Source of the DNA: an uncultured Microcaldota archaeon | GTDB taxonomy: Archaea > Micrarchaeota > Micrarchaeia > Micrarchaeales > Micrarchaeaceae | Reading direction: 5' to 3' | Length of the DNA: 10,981 nucleotides | NCBI GenBank assembly: GCA_903858385.1 | Contig: CAIOIN010000113.1 | Span: 1-10,981 of the forward strand | In this document: piece after piece, positions 5,373 through 10,981 of the stretch | Layout: every line of letters begins with the position of its first letter | How positions within the stretch are numbered: position 1 is the stretch's first letter | Notes under the pieces: generated by a model | Database searches by the model: none | What the model saw: the letters and a program-made list of their open reading frames with translations, nothing else | Told to the model about the DNA's origin: nothing | Made by a program: the position numbers and the translations under genes

Positions 5373-8243
5373 TCAGGTGGTAGACCGCTGCCTTTCCGCC
5401 TTCGACTCCGGTGTCGGCGCGGTGCTCACGCTGTTCAAGCCCTTTTCGAAGCTCGATATGAGCGGGCTTCTTGCGTCCTTGATGAAGTTCTCCCTTCTCA
5501 GCATGTTCTCGAACACCGGCATCGCCGTGAAACTCTTGATCCTTACCTCCCCGTTACCATCCTTCGAATAGAACTCCGCATTCACGTCCATGAAGCCCCT
5601 GAGGTCGCGGCTTGTCGGAATGTTGATCTGTGCGGGGAATGCGCCGGTGCAAGAGACCTGCGGAACCGTGAACAGCGCCTTGTTGCCCACGACCTGTATC
5701 CTGAACACGTGGTCGTCACCCGCGACCGCTATCGGATCCGTTATCCTCATATCCGTGAACACCTTGGGCGAAGCCTTGTGCGTTGCGAATATGCCGACCT
5801 GGTCTATGTGCCCGTGGCCTATGCCATAGTCGCCTCCAAACATGGCGATTATCCTGTTCGATTCGACGTACGGGCCTATCGCGGATACCAGCGCAGTGGT
5901 TTCGTCCCTCTTCCTGTCCCTTGCCTCCTTGTTGAAATGGTTGCCTCCCGTGACGACCACTGCAGAGGCTTCCTTCAGCAGCGGCACCAGCGGGTATATC
6001 AGCTCTGCTCTTTGGTCCTCCACGTTGTATATCGGCAGTTTCTCGAACATGTACGCCTTGTACTTCGTCATCTCATTCTCGAATTTCTTGCTGTCCTCTT
6101 TCACGCCGTTCTGCCTCAGGAAGTTCTCGAAAAGGTGTATGTTGTTTATGTTCCAATCAACCCCTTTTTCCATGTTGTAATTGTTGTAGCCGCCGTCTAT
6201 CAGGTCTCCGAGAAGAAGCAGCGTCATCGGCTCGCTCCCGGCCTTCCTGCCTGACATCTCATAATTTACGTATGCCCTAAGCAGGCTCTGCGCCGGCATA
6301 CCCTCTCCGGGTGTTCCTATGTGCGTGTCTGATACGCCCTTCATGTCCAATGTGAACGAGCTGCGCGCACTGCTCGTCCTGCCGCTGTAGCTCAGCGCGT
6401 CATAGGGCTTCAGGTGCATGTAGCTGCCCTCTTTCACGATACTTGCAGCAAGCTCGGCCACGCTCTCCTTCGCCTTCGGGTTGATGCCGTTGCAAATGAC
6501 GAGCTTTGTCACGAGCTCCTTGCTCAGCTCCGATGGCAGCGCATGCCTGATCTTCAACACGTCCTTCGAGTCCATGTAGACCTCTTCCTTCTCCGGCCTC
6601 ACAGAATCGAGCTTCTTCACGAGGACCTTGACCTGCTCCGCCCTCTCCGCCTCGGCGAGCTCTCCAAGCTCCTCGCTTGTGTGGTATGTGAACTCCGGAC
6701 GCAGCTTGTTGAGCGTTATCTCCCAGAACCCAGAGCTCACCATGTTGCTGGAATGTTCGTACATCTGGGTGAACGTTGTCTTCACCTTCCTGCTCCACAG
6801 CGCGCCCAGCGCAGCCACGTCCACCAGCGGCGGGGCTATGATCTCGAACACGCCGCTGCCCTTGTCGGTCGCGGCCACTGCTTTTATCTCTCCAACTGCG
6901 CTGTGGCCGCCGATTATGATGTCGATGTCCGCGCCGTTCTTGCCCACGGCCAGCATCCTCTCCGATTTCCTGGCCGCGTCCTTCTTGAAGGAATTGGATA
7001 CATTGGTGGGATTGCCCATGACCCTTATCGATTTGCCCACCATCATTATGTCGGCGAAGTTCTCCTGCACTATGGACACCGGATGGAATCTCCCGAAGGC
7101 GTCCTTCACGTGCAGCGCTATCTCCATCCTGCTTATCCTGTCGGCCAGTTCCGCAAGATCCCTGCTGCCCGTGACGTTGTGCGTGAACACTTCGCCCTCC
7201 TCGAACACCCTTGTCGCTCTGACCGTTGCTCTTGCCTTCTCCTCGTCTATCTCCCGGTATCCATACTTCTCCAAAAGGTTGGCGAGCACCTTCACCTTGC
7301 TCTCAAGCTTTGCGAACTTGGATGGCTCTGCGACCTCGCTGGTGCCGTCGAGCTCCTTGCTCAGTTTCTTGTACTTGGCGCTCAGGTCCTTCATGTCCGG
7401 CCTGCCGTGCATGCTCGTGTAAAGATCATGCAGCGGCGTATCCTCCTGTTCGCCGCTTTTGCTGCCGAATGCGCTTATTATATCCTCGAGGCTTGTGTCC
7501 GGATGCTCCTTGATCCACAGCATCTGCAGCTTGGTGTATATGTCTGCCAGCTCATTGTAGTCTGCGATCTCATCTTTCTGCCTGGTCAGCTTCTCCTTCA
7601 GAAGTTCGAGCCTGTGCTCCGCCTTGGCCGCCCTCGCGTCGCTTGCGCGGTCCCAGAATCCCGGAGATTTCAGCTTCTGCAGGGCCTTCTCCTTGAGCTT
7701 CACCTGCCTGCTTACCGTGTCGACTATCAGCTGGTCTATCCTCACCTTCTCCAGATAGCTGTTCTTTATCTCGCCGATGTTGTCCGGCGCATACTTGTAG
7801 GCGTTGACCAGCCTGTCGTAGTTCCTGCTCTTTATGTTCTCCTTGTCCGCGTAGCCCATGAAATAGTGGACTTCGGCCCGCGGCTTCCTCTTTGCGACAA
7901 GTGCCATTATCCTGCCAAGGTCCTGTTTTACCGCTATCACGGCGTCGTCAGGCACGTTGACCCCGCTCTCAAGCTCTAGCAGCCGGTCGCGCCCGCCCTT
8001 CGTGCCATACTTCGGTATCTCAGGCAGCACCCCGTTGAAAATCAGCACGTCAGGCAGCTTCGAGTCATCCAATCCCTTGAGCATCCTGTATACTCCCATC
8101 AGATACTCAGAACCCGAATAGACGGTTCCACCCCCCGTCTCGCCGAAAACCCAGATGCGCGCCTTCCCAGCTGATTCATCAACACGGGCCCGCACTCCAC
8201 TCTCAATTTTTTCTTTGTCCTGGTCTGTTCCCCCACTCTCCAT
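5373..8243 (-). CDS. Large tandem-domain metallophosphoesterase with coiled-coil insertion
   Basis: A 956-residue protein. The C-terminal half (about 630-900) has the calcineurin-like phosphoesterase motifs in order: D639-T-H641, G679-D680-L-I-D683, G-N768-H769, H810-G-H812, and G842-D843-D844-H845. The last replaces the usual GHxH, so one metal-binding His is an Asp. These enzymes use two metal ions to cleave phosphomono- or diesters. Residues about 28-137 and 400-480 look like a second, degenerate copy. There F-G-E-T stands for the DxH motif, N70-G-V-L-P-E75 for GDxxD, G130-Y-A-D133 for GNHD, M409-G-N-P-T for HGH, and G-H447-S-A for GHxH. Between them is a charged helical insertion (about 140-330), part of it probably coiled coil. 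No signal peptide or membrane helix. The ATG at 8243 fits a TATA box 28 bp upstream. Substrate unknown; a nuclease, nucleotide or protein phosphatase are all possible. The second-domain call is strong, the duplication reading moderate. Confidence 0.82.
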   Translation of the reverse strand: MESGGTDQDKEKIESGVRARVDESAGKARIWVFGETGGGTVYSGSEYLMGVYRMLKGLDDSKLPDVLIFNGVLPEIPKYGTKGGRDRLLELESGVNVPDDAVIAVKQDLGRIMALVAKRKPRAEVHYFMGYADKENIKSRNYDRLVNAYKYAPDNIGEIKNSYLEKVRIDQLIVDTVSRQVKLKEKALQKLKSPGFWDRASDARAAKAEHRLELLKEKLTRQKDEIADYNELADIYTKLQMLWIKEHPDTSLEDIISAFGSKSGEQEDTPLHDLYTSMHGRPDMKDLSAKYKKLSKELDGTSEVAEPSKFAKLESKVKVLANLLEKYGYREIDEEKARATVRATRVFEEGEVFTHNVTGSRDLAELADRISRMEIALHVKDAFGRFHPVSIVQENFADIMMVGKSIRVMGNPTNVSNSFKKDAARKSERMLAVGKNGADIDIIIGGHSAVGEIKAVAATDKGSGVFEIIAPPLVDVAALGALWSRKVKTTFTQMYEHSSNMVSSGFWEITLNKLRPEFTYHTSEELGELAEAERAEQVKVLVKKLDSVRPEKEEVYMDSKDVLKIRHALPSELSKELVTKLVICNGINPKAKESVAELAASIVKEGSYMHLKPYDALSYSGRTSSARSSFTLDMKGVSDTHIGTPGEGMPAQSLLRAYVNYEMSGRKAGSEPMTLLLLGDLIDGGYNNYNMEKGVDWNINNIHLFENFLRQNGVKEDSKKFENEMTKYKAYMFEKLPIYNVEDQRAELIYPLVPLLKEASAVVVTGGNHFNKEARDRKRDETTALVSAIGPYVESNRIIAMFGGDYGIGHGHIDQVGIFATHKASPKVFTDMRITDPIAVAGDDHVFRIQVVGNKALFTVPQVSCTGAFPAQINIPTSRDLRGFMDVNAEFYSKDGNGEVRIKSFTAMPVFENMLRRENFIKDARSPLISSFEKGLNSVSTAPTPESKAERQRSTT

Positions 8244-8267
8244 TAATGAACAGAGATAGAATGCAAC

Positions 8268-8275
8268 ATTTTAAG
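8268..8275 (-). promoter_or_regulatory. TATA-like element for the phosphoesterase operon
   Basis: CTTAAAAT on the minus strand, centred about 28 bp before the ATG at 8243, predicts a transcript starting within a few bases of that codon (leaderless). No Shine-Dalgarno sequence precedes the ATG, which agrees. Other A/T boxes lie further up (CATATATG at 8309-8316 and GTATATCT at 8341-8334) and could add upstream starts. Confidence 0.5.
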
Positions 8276-8408
8276 ATGTACCGCTGTGGATTTTTGTGTG
8301 CAGCAAGGCATATATGTTCTCGCTGTGAAATGAGATATACCTCTTTCATCCGACTATTCTAGAAAATTTTAGCGGATACCTCGTCAAAATGGGTTGCACA
8401 GGCAGAAA
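8276..8408. other. Intergenic stretch between the HD gene and the phosphoesterase gene
   Basis: The gap is 165 bp in all, between two minus-strand genes. It holds a self-complementary TATA-like CATATATG (8309-8316), a weak hairpin (GAAATGAG with CTCTTTC, 8327-8347, one bulge) and A/T-rich stretches. No tRNA fold, no convincing small ORF and no strong U-tract terminator is visible. The upstream HD gene must end its transcript here or read through. Confidence 0.4.
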
Positions 8409-8996
8409 TCAATTCCTCTTTCCCTTTTGCGCGCTGTAGATTTCCTTCAACATCTTGTTGAAACGCCGCGTCGCGTACGCGTGTTCCTTGTATACTGACT
8501 TGTTGCCGAGGCGCATCTCCTGATGCGTGTACAGCGACACGTCGTAGAAATCAGCGAGCTTCACGATCCTGCTCTCTATGCTCTTCCTCTCGTTGTACTC
8601 CTCGAACAGGGAGTAGAGCGCGCTCGACATCTTCCCGTCCTTGAGCTTTTTCAGCGAGTAGGCCATGGTCACCTCTTCAAGGTCGCCGAGATGCTTTCTC
8701 AGGCCCTCGCTGATCTTGCCGTAGCTGTACTTGGAATCGTGGGGCAGGTCCCCGCTTATCGTTTCTGACACGTCGTGTATCAGCGCGAGCCTCACGACCT
8801 TGCCGGTGTCATTCTCCATCCCGTGCCTGTTGAAATACTCCGACAGAACAAGGGAGATGAACGCCACGCTGCCGATGTGCTCCATCACGCTCTGCCGCGT
8901 TATGGATTTTACCGTGCTGTACCTCACTATCGAGGAGAGCCTTCCAGTGACGTACGACAGGTACTCATACACGTTCTTGTCAAGCAGGTCCGGCAC
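8409..8996 (-). CDS. YfbR/HDDC2-like HD-domain 5'-deoxynucleotidase
   Basis: HD-domain phosphohydrolase of about 195 residues, the size of E. coli YfbR, which turns dNMPs into deoxynucleosides and phosphate using a divalent metal. Numbering from the upstream GTG at 9002: R27, H42 (in MEH), H76-D77 (in LIHDVSE), E80, then GDLP at 84-87, and D151 (in KLADFYD). R27 and H42 are 15 apart, as R18 and H33 are in YfbR, so the catalytic set is complete. YfbR has Trp after the Arg, thought to help reject ribonucleotides; here it is Tyr28. The GTG at 9002 overlaps the deaminase stop as GTGA. However GAGGTG (9007 down to 9002) sits 5 nt before the next GTG at 8996, so I choose 8996. It is translationally coupled to the deaminase, which fits a joint role in dNMP balance. 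Exact nucleotide preference is unproven. Confidence 0.87.
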   Translation of the reverse strand: MPDLLDKNVYEYLSYVTGRLSSIVRYSTVKSITRQSVMEHIGSVAFISLVLSEYFNRHGMENDTGKVVRLALIHDVSETISGDLPHDSKYSYGKISEGLRKHLGDLEEVTMAYSLKKLKDGKMSSALYSLFEEYNERKSIESRIVKLADFYDVSLYTHQEMRLGNKSVYKEHAYATRRFNKMLKEIYSAQKGKRN

Positions 8997-8998
8997 GA

Positions 8999-10003
8999 TC
9001 ACACCTCAACCTGCTTCACGATGACTCCCGCTTCCTTGAGCAATTGCACCGCTATATCCCCTAGCGGGTATTCGGAGTTGTAGACCACCTCCACTATGCC
9101 GCTGTTGATTATCATCTTTGTGCACCACCAGCATGGCGAGAAAGTCGTGTAGATCGTCGAGCCCTTTATGCTTATGCCGTGGTACGCGGCCTGGACTATC
9201 GCGTTCTCCTCTCCATGCGAACAAAGGCACTCATCAAGCTTCGTGCCCGTGCCTGCGAAGTTGTTGCACCTCGGGCAGCCGCCTTCATCGCAGTTCTTTA
9301 TGCCCCTCGGCGTGCCGTTGTATCCCGTCGAGACTATGCGCTTGTCCCTGACTATTATGGCTCCGATGTGCCTCTTCATGCAGCTGCTCCTCGTCGAGAC
9401 GACCTTCGCGATGCTCATGAAGTACTCGTCCCAGCCCGGTTTTGTGGGCTTGAACTTCTTCGAGAGCTCACCCAGCAGGTTGTCTATCTTCTCGTAGAAG
9501 CCCATCAGATCCGAATCGTTTAACACCTTCTTGTCCGCCATCTTGTCGGTCTTCTGCTGCTGGTGTTTCGTCATATCCGGGCTCTTCATCTCCGATTTCT
9601 CAACTTTAAGGAACGCTTCGAACGTGTTTGGGTCGTTCTCCCTTCCACGCGCTTTCATCCTCTCGAACCTGACTTCCGGAGGGGCGGTTACATAGACGAG
9701 GAAGAATCCCTTCAATTTCCTGAGCTCCTCCACCTCTACCGGATTCATTATCGAATCCACAACGTAATTCCTGTCATTTTTGATTTTCGCGACGCTCTTC
9801 TTCGCCAGCACCCCCGGGCCGAATTCCTTCCTGAGGCTGTTTCCCTTCTCTATGAGTGCATCCCTTGTTATCTCCTTTCCCTCTGCCGCTATCTCCTCCC
9901 TTATCACGTCCGACAAAGACAGGTAGTAGAAGCCCTTCTTCTTCAGGTACTCTGCGAATGTGCCCTTTCCGGCGCAATGCTCGCCAGTCAATCCTATGAT
10001 CAT
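8999..10003 (-). CDS. P-loop NMP/dephospho-CoA kinase-like domain fused to dCMP deaminase (Dcd1-like)
   Basis: A 334-residue two-domain protein. Residues 1-185 form a small P-loop kinase-like domain with an intact Walker A, G7-EHCA-G12-K13-G14-T15, of the adenylate/dephospho-CoA kinase type, and a basic ERMKARGREND lid-like segment. Residues 190-334 are a deoxycytidylate deaminase: RHIGAIIV, TGYNGTPRG, a CDEGGCPRC cluster, H263-G-E265 (zinc ligand and catalytic Glu) and S-P-C291-WW-C294. It converts dCMP to dUMP, the precursor for thymidylate. HGE replaces the usual HAE, which should not affect chemistry. The same domain order occurs in yeast Dcd1, whose P-loop is, as I recall, degenerate; here it looks functional. 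What the kinase domain phosphorylates, or whether it only senses a nucleotide, cannot be read. ATG 10003 follows a GGGGG tract 4 nt upstream. First gene of an operon with the HD gene. Confidence 0.92.
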   Translation of the reverse strand: MIIGLTGEHCAGKGTFAEYLKKKGFYYLSLSDVIREEIAAEGKEITRDALIEKGNSLRKEFGPGVLAKKSVAKIKNDRNYVVDSIMNPVEVEELRKLKGFFLVYVTAPPEVRFERMKARGRENDPNTFEAFLKVEKSEMKSPDMTKHQQQKTDKMADKKVLNDSDLMGFYEKIDNLLGELSKKFKPTKPGWDEYFMSIAKVVSTRSSCMKRHIGAIIVRDKRIVSTGYNGTPRGIKNCDEGGCPRCNNFAGTGTKLDECLCSHGEENAIVQAAYHGISIKGSTIYTTFSPCWWCTKMIINSGIVEVVYNSEYPLGDIAVQLLKEAGVIVKQVEV

Positions 10004-10027
10004 GTAACCCCCAATAATCCTTGTCTC

Positions 10028-10045
10028 ATAAAAGCTTTAAGAATA
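10028..10045 (-). promoter_or_regulatory. TATA-like region for the dCMP deaminase operon
   Basis: On the minus strand TTCTTAAAGCTTTTATG holds two overlapping A/T boxes. The one centred near 10039 predicts initiation near 10013, giving about a 10-nt leader before the ATG at 10003; a GGGGG tract (10012-10008) may act as a weak Shine-Dalgarno sequence. It lies back to back with the promoter of the 204-residue protein. Confidence 0.4.
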
Positions 10046-10106
10046 GGCGGTCTGCCCCATCAATCGGCAGGCTGCACGAAGCCAACTTCAGCGGTTGACA
10101 ACCCAA

Positions 10107-10118
10107 AAATATAAATAT
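10107..10118 (+). promoter_or_regulatory. Strong TATA box for the 204-residue protein
   Basis: AAATATAAATAT, the best TATA match in the window, is centred 25-26 bp before the GTG at 10138. This predicts a leaderless transcript starting at that codon. CCCAA (10102-10106) and TTGGG (10124-10128) flank it as a 5-bp inverted pair, probably too short to mean much. Confidence 0.6.
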
Positions 10119-10137
10119 CACCGTTGGGCAGGGATAA

Positions 10138-10752
10138 GTGAACGGCCAAATGCAAAGCGATCGAATGTTTGCCGATGTCAACGCAACGCCGGGGTCAAAA
10201 GATTCTAAAAATGTTGGGGAATCGGCAGTTTCAAGCGCGAAGCCGCTCATCGAAGGCGTGACCTTCAAGACCATGCCCTACATGGTTGCACGAATTCGTT
10301 ATGGCAGCACCAAAGCGAACGACATGCATAAGCTGCGTTTTGAGATTGACCTGGCCTATCACAGGACAAAAGACTACAAGCCCTACTTCTTAATCGAGGT
10401 GCGCGAGGATGAAAAGGTAAGATTGCACTTCGGCATGCACGAGTATCGCGAACATGCCTACTGCTTCAGCAACATTGCCGGGGGCACAACGCACTACACC
10501 AGCAGTCTAAGCGCCAAGCCGATCGATCCTAAGAAGCCACTAAAGGCATTGGCTGATTTCGCAGACGCGATGCTGTGCCAATTAAACTACGAGCTGCCGG
10601 GCCGCAATACGCCTGAAGGCAGCATGCATTCCGACGCAATGGACAAGAACCTAAAGGCGTTGATTGGGATAGCGGCCCTCGCAAAATCCGATGCACAGAA
10701 GAAGAGTTCCAAAGATCCAAACGCGAATCTGCTGCGCGCCACCGAATATTGA
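10138..10752 (+). CDS. Hypothetical soluble protein, unrecognised family
   Basis: I do not recognise this 204-residue protein. The first 37 residues are polar and low in hydrophobics, probably disordered. Residues about 40-150 alternate hydrophobic and charged stretches (VARIRYGS, LRFEIDLAYH, YFLIEVREDEKVRLHFGM), suggesting a beta-rich fold. A helical part follows (LADFADAMLCQL), then a polar tail. No membrane segment, signal peptide or known catalytic motif. The start is GTG 10138, favoured by the TATA spacing; ATG 10150 would leave 200 residues. Codon use differs from the neighbours: by my reading four of eight Ile codons are ATT (one ATA) and Arg is mostly CGN, while the other genes favour ATA/ATC. 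This hints at recent arrival or a different expression class. It stands alone, divergent from the deaminase operon. Confidence 0.65.
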   Translation: MNGQMQSDRMFADVNATPGSKDSKNVGESAVSSAKPLIEGVTFKTMPYMVARIRYGSTKANDMHKLRFEIDLAYHRTKDYKPYFLIEVREDEKVRLHFGMHEYREHAYCFSNIAGGTTHYTSSLSAKPIDPKKPLKALADFADAMLCQLNYELPGRNTPEGSMHSDAMDKNLKALIGIAALAKSDAQKKSSKDPNANLLRATEY

Positions 10753-10796
10753 TGTCCGGAATTCGGAGGGCCACAAAGCGGGCTGACCAAAAGGTC

Positions 10797-10868
10797 TTTA
10801 AATCTGAATAACAGTAATAATATCACGGAGAAGGAAGGCAGAAAAGCTCTAATTCTACGTAAATAAAA
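10797..10868 (+). promoter_or_regulatory. A/T-rich promoter region before the glycine-rich gene
   Basis: The 137-bp gap holds TTTAAATC (10797-10804), AATAATATCA (10816-10825) and GTAAATAAAA (10859-10868). The last is centred about 26 bp before the ATG at 10890, so a leaderless start is likely; the first would give a leader of some 60 nt. No small gene or RNA structure is evident in the gap. Confidence 0.4.
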
Positions 10869-10889
10869 ACAAACAAGAAAGTGAATAGA

Positions 10890-10981
10890 ATGTATCAAAA
10901 CGAAGGAGGCAGAGAAGGCGGAAGCTCCTATGGTGGGGGCTATGGAGGAAGTGGCGGCTACGGCGGACGCAGAAGCTCGTA
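10890..10981 (+). CDS. Gly/Tyr/Arg-rich N-terminus of a probable RNA- or DNA-binding protein (3' partial)
   Basis: Thirty codons are visible before the edge, about half of them glycine, with Tyr, Ser, Arg and a few acidic residues (MYQNEGGREGG, then GGGYGG and GGYGGRR repeats). Such low-complexity RGG/YGG-like starts precede zinc-ribbon, TRAM and DEAD-box domains in archaeal nucleic-acid-binding proteins, but no folded domain can be seen here. The ATG at 10890 fits a TATA-like box 26 bp upstream. The last two bases are TA: if the next base is A or G the gene would end as a 30-residue peptide, though a longer protein seems more likely. Confidence 0.55.
   Translation, partial: MYQNEGGREGGSSYGGGYGGSGGYGGRRSS

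Noticed and set aside
4894..5571. 225-codon plus-strand frame opposite the coiled-coil membrane gene
   Set aside because: It spans two minus-strand genes and their gap. The minus frames have coherent coiled-coil, membrane and phosphoesterase features and this one has none.
6414..7979. 521-codon open frame on the plus strand opposite the phosphoesterase gene
   Set aside because: Rich in His, Leu, Val and Arg with no recognisable motif. It is the codon-bias mirror of the real gene, which carries clear conserved motifs and a matching promoter.
8409..10003. Deaminase plus HD phosphohydrolase as a phage-defence nucleotide-depletion system
   Set aside because: Motifs point to dCMP deaminase and YfbR-like dNMP phosphatase, not dCTP deaminase or dGTPase; no mobile or defence neighbours are visible.
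1..10981. tRNA, rRNA, CRISPR array, insertion sequence or attachment site
   Set aside because: Gaps are short, and I found no cloverleaf, regularly spaced repeats, transposase or long terminal repeats.

Overview
The window looks archaeal. Several genes have an A/T-rich TATA-like box centred about 25-30 bp upstream of the start codon, which suggests leaderless transcripts. Genes inside operons instead show GGTG/GAGGTG Shine-Dalgarno sequences. Isoleucine is mostly ATA or ATC, and GTG starts are common. Gene order is tight, with overlaps and stop codons that abut. A DPANN archaeon of Micrarchaeota type is my best guess and a Thermoplasmata-like archaeon is the alternative; no rRNA or marker gene is present to settle it.

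Layout. (a) 1-769, plus strand: the C-terminal part of a CcdA/DsbD-type membrane thiol transporter, then a 58-61 residue stand-alone Fes-type [4Fe-4S] protein. (b) 770-1240, minus: a Nudix hydrolase whose key residues match MTH1 (8-oxo-dGTPase). (c) 1241-1328: a divergent promoter with a perfect 8-bp inverted repeat. (d) 1329-4736, plus: a two-gene operon of a GT-C/GT39-like membrane glycosyltransferase and a NodU/TobZ-type carbamoyltransferase, probably for surface glycan synthesis and O-carbamoylation. (e) 4750-8243, minus: a two-gene operon of a 956-residue protein with two tandem metallophosphoesterase-like domains and a coiled-coil two-TM membrane protein with a repetitive charged tail. 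(f) 8409-10003, minus: a coupled pair of a P-loop kinase-dCMP deaminase fusion and a YfbR-like HD 5'-deoxynucleotidase. (g) 10138-10752, plus: an unrecognised 204-residue protein with different codon use. (h) 10890-end, plus: the start of a Gly/Tyr/Arg-rich protein.

Two themes stand out. One is deoxynucleotide pool control: dCMP deamination to dUMP, dNMP dephosphorylation, and possibly 8-oxo-dGTP sanitation. The other is the cell envelope. The least explained part is the 956-residue phosphoesterase operon. Its first phosphoesterase domain seems to have lost nearly all metal ligands and carries a long coiled-coil insertion; its second keeps them except for one His-to-Asp change. It is co-transcribed with a membrane coiled-coil protein that could tether it. 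This is the best candidate here for an undescribed system, but the function is unknown and the domain reading is by eye.
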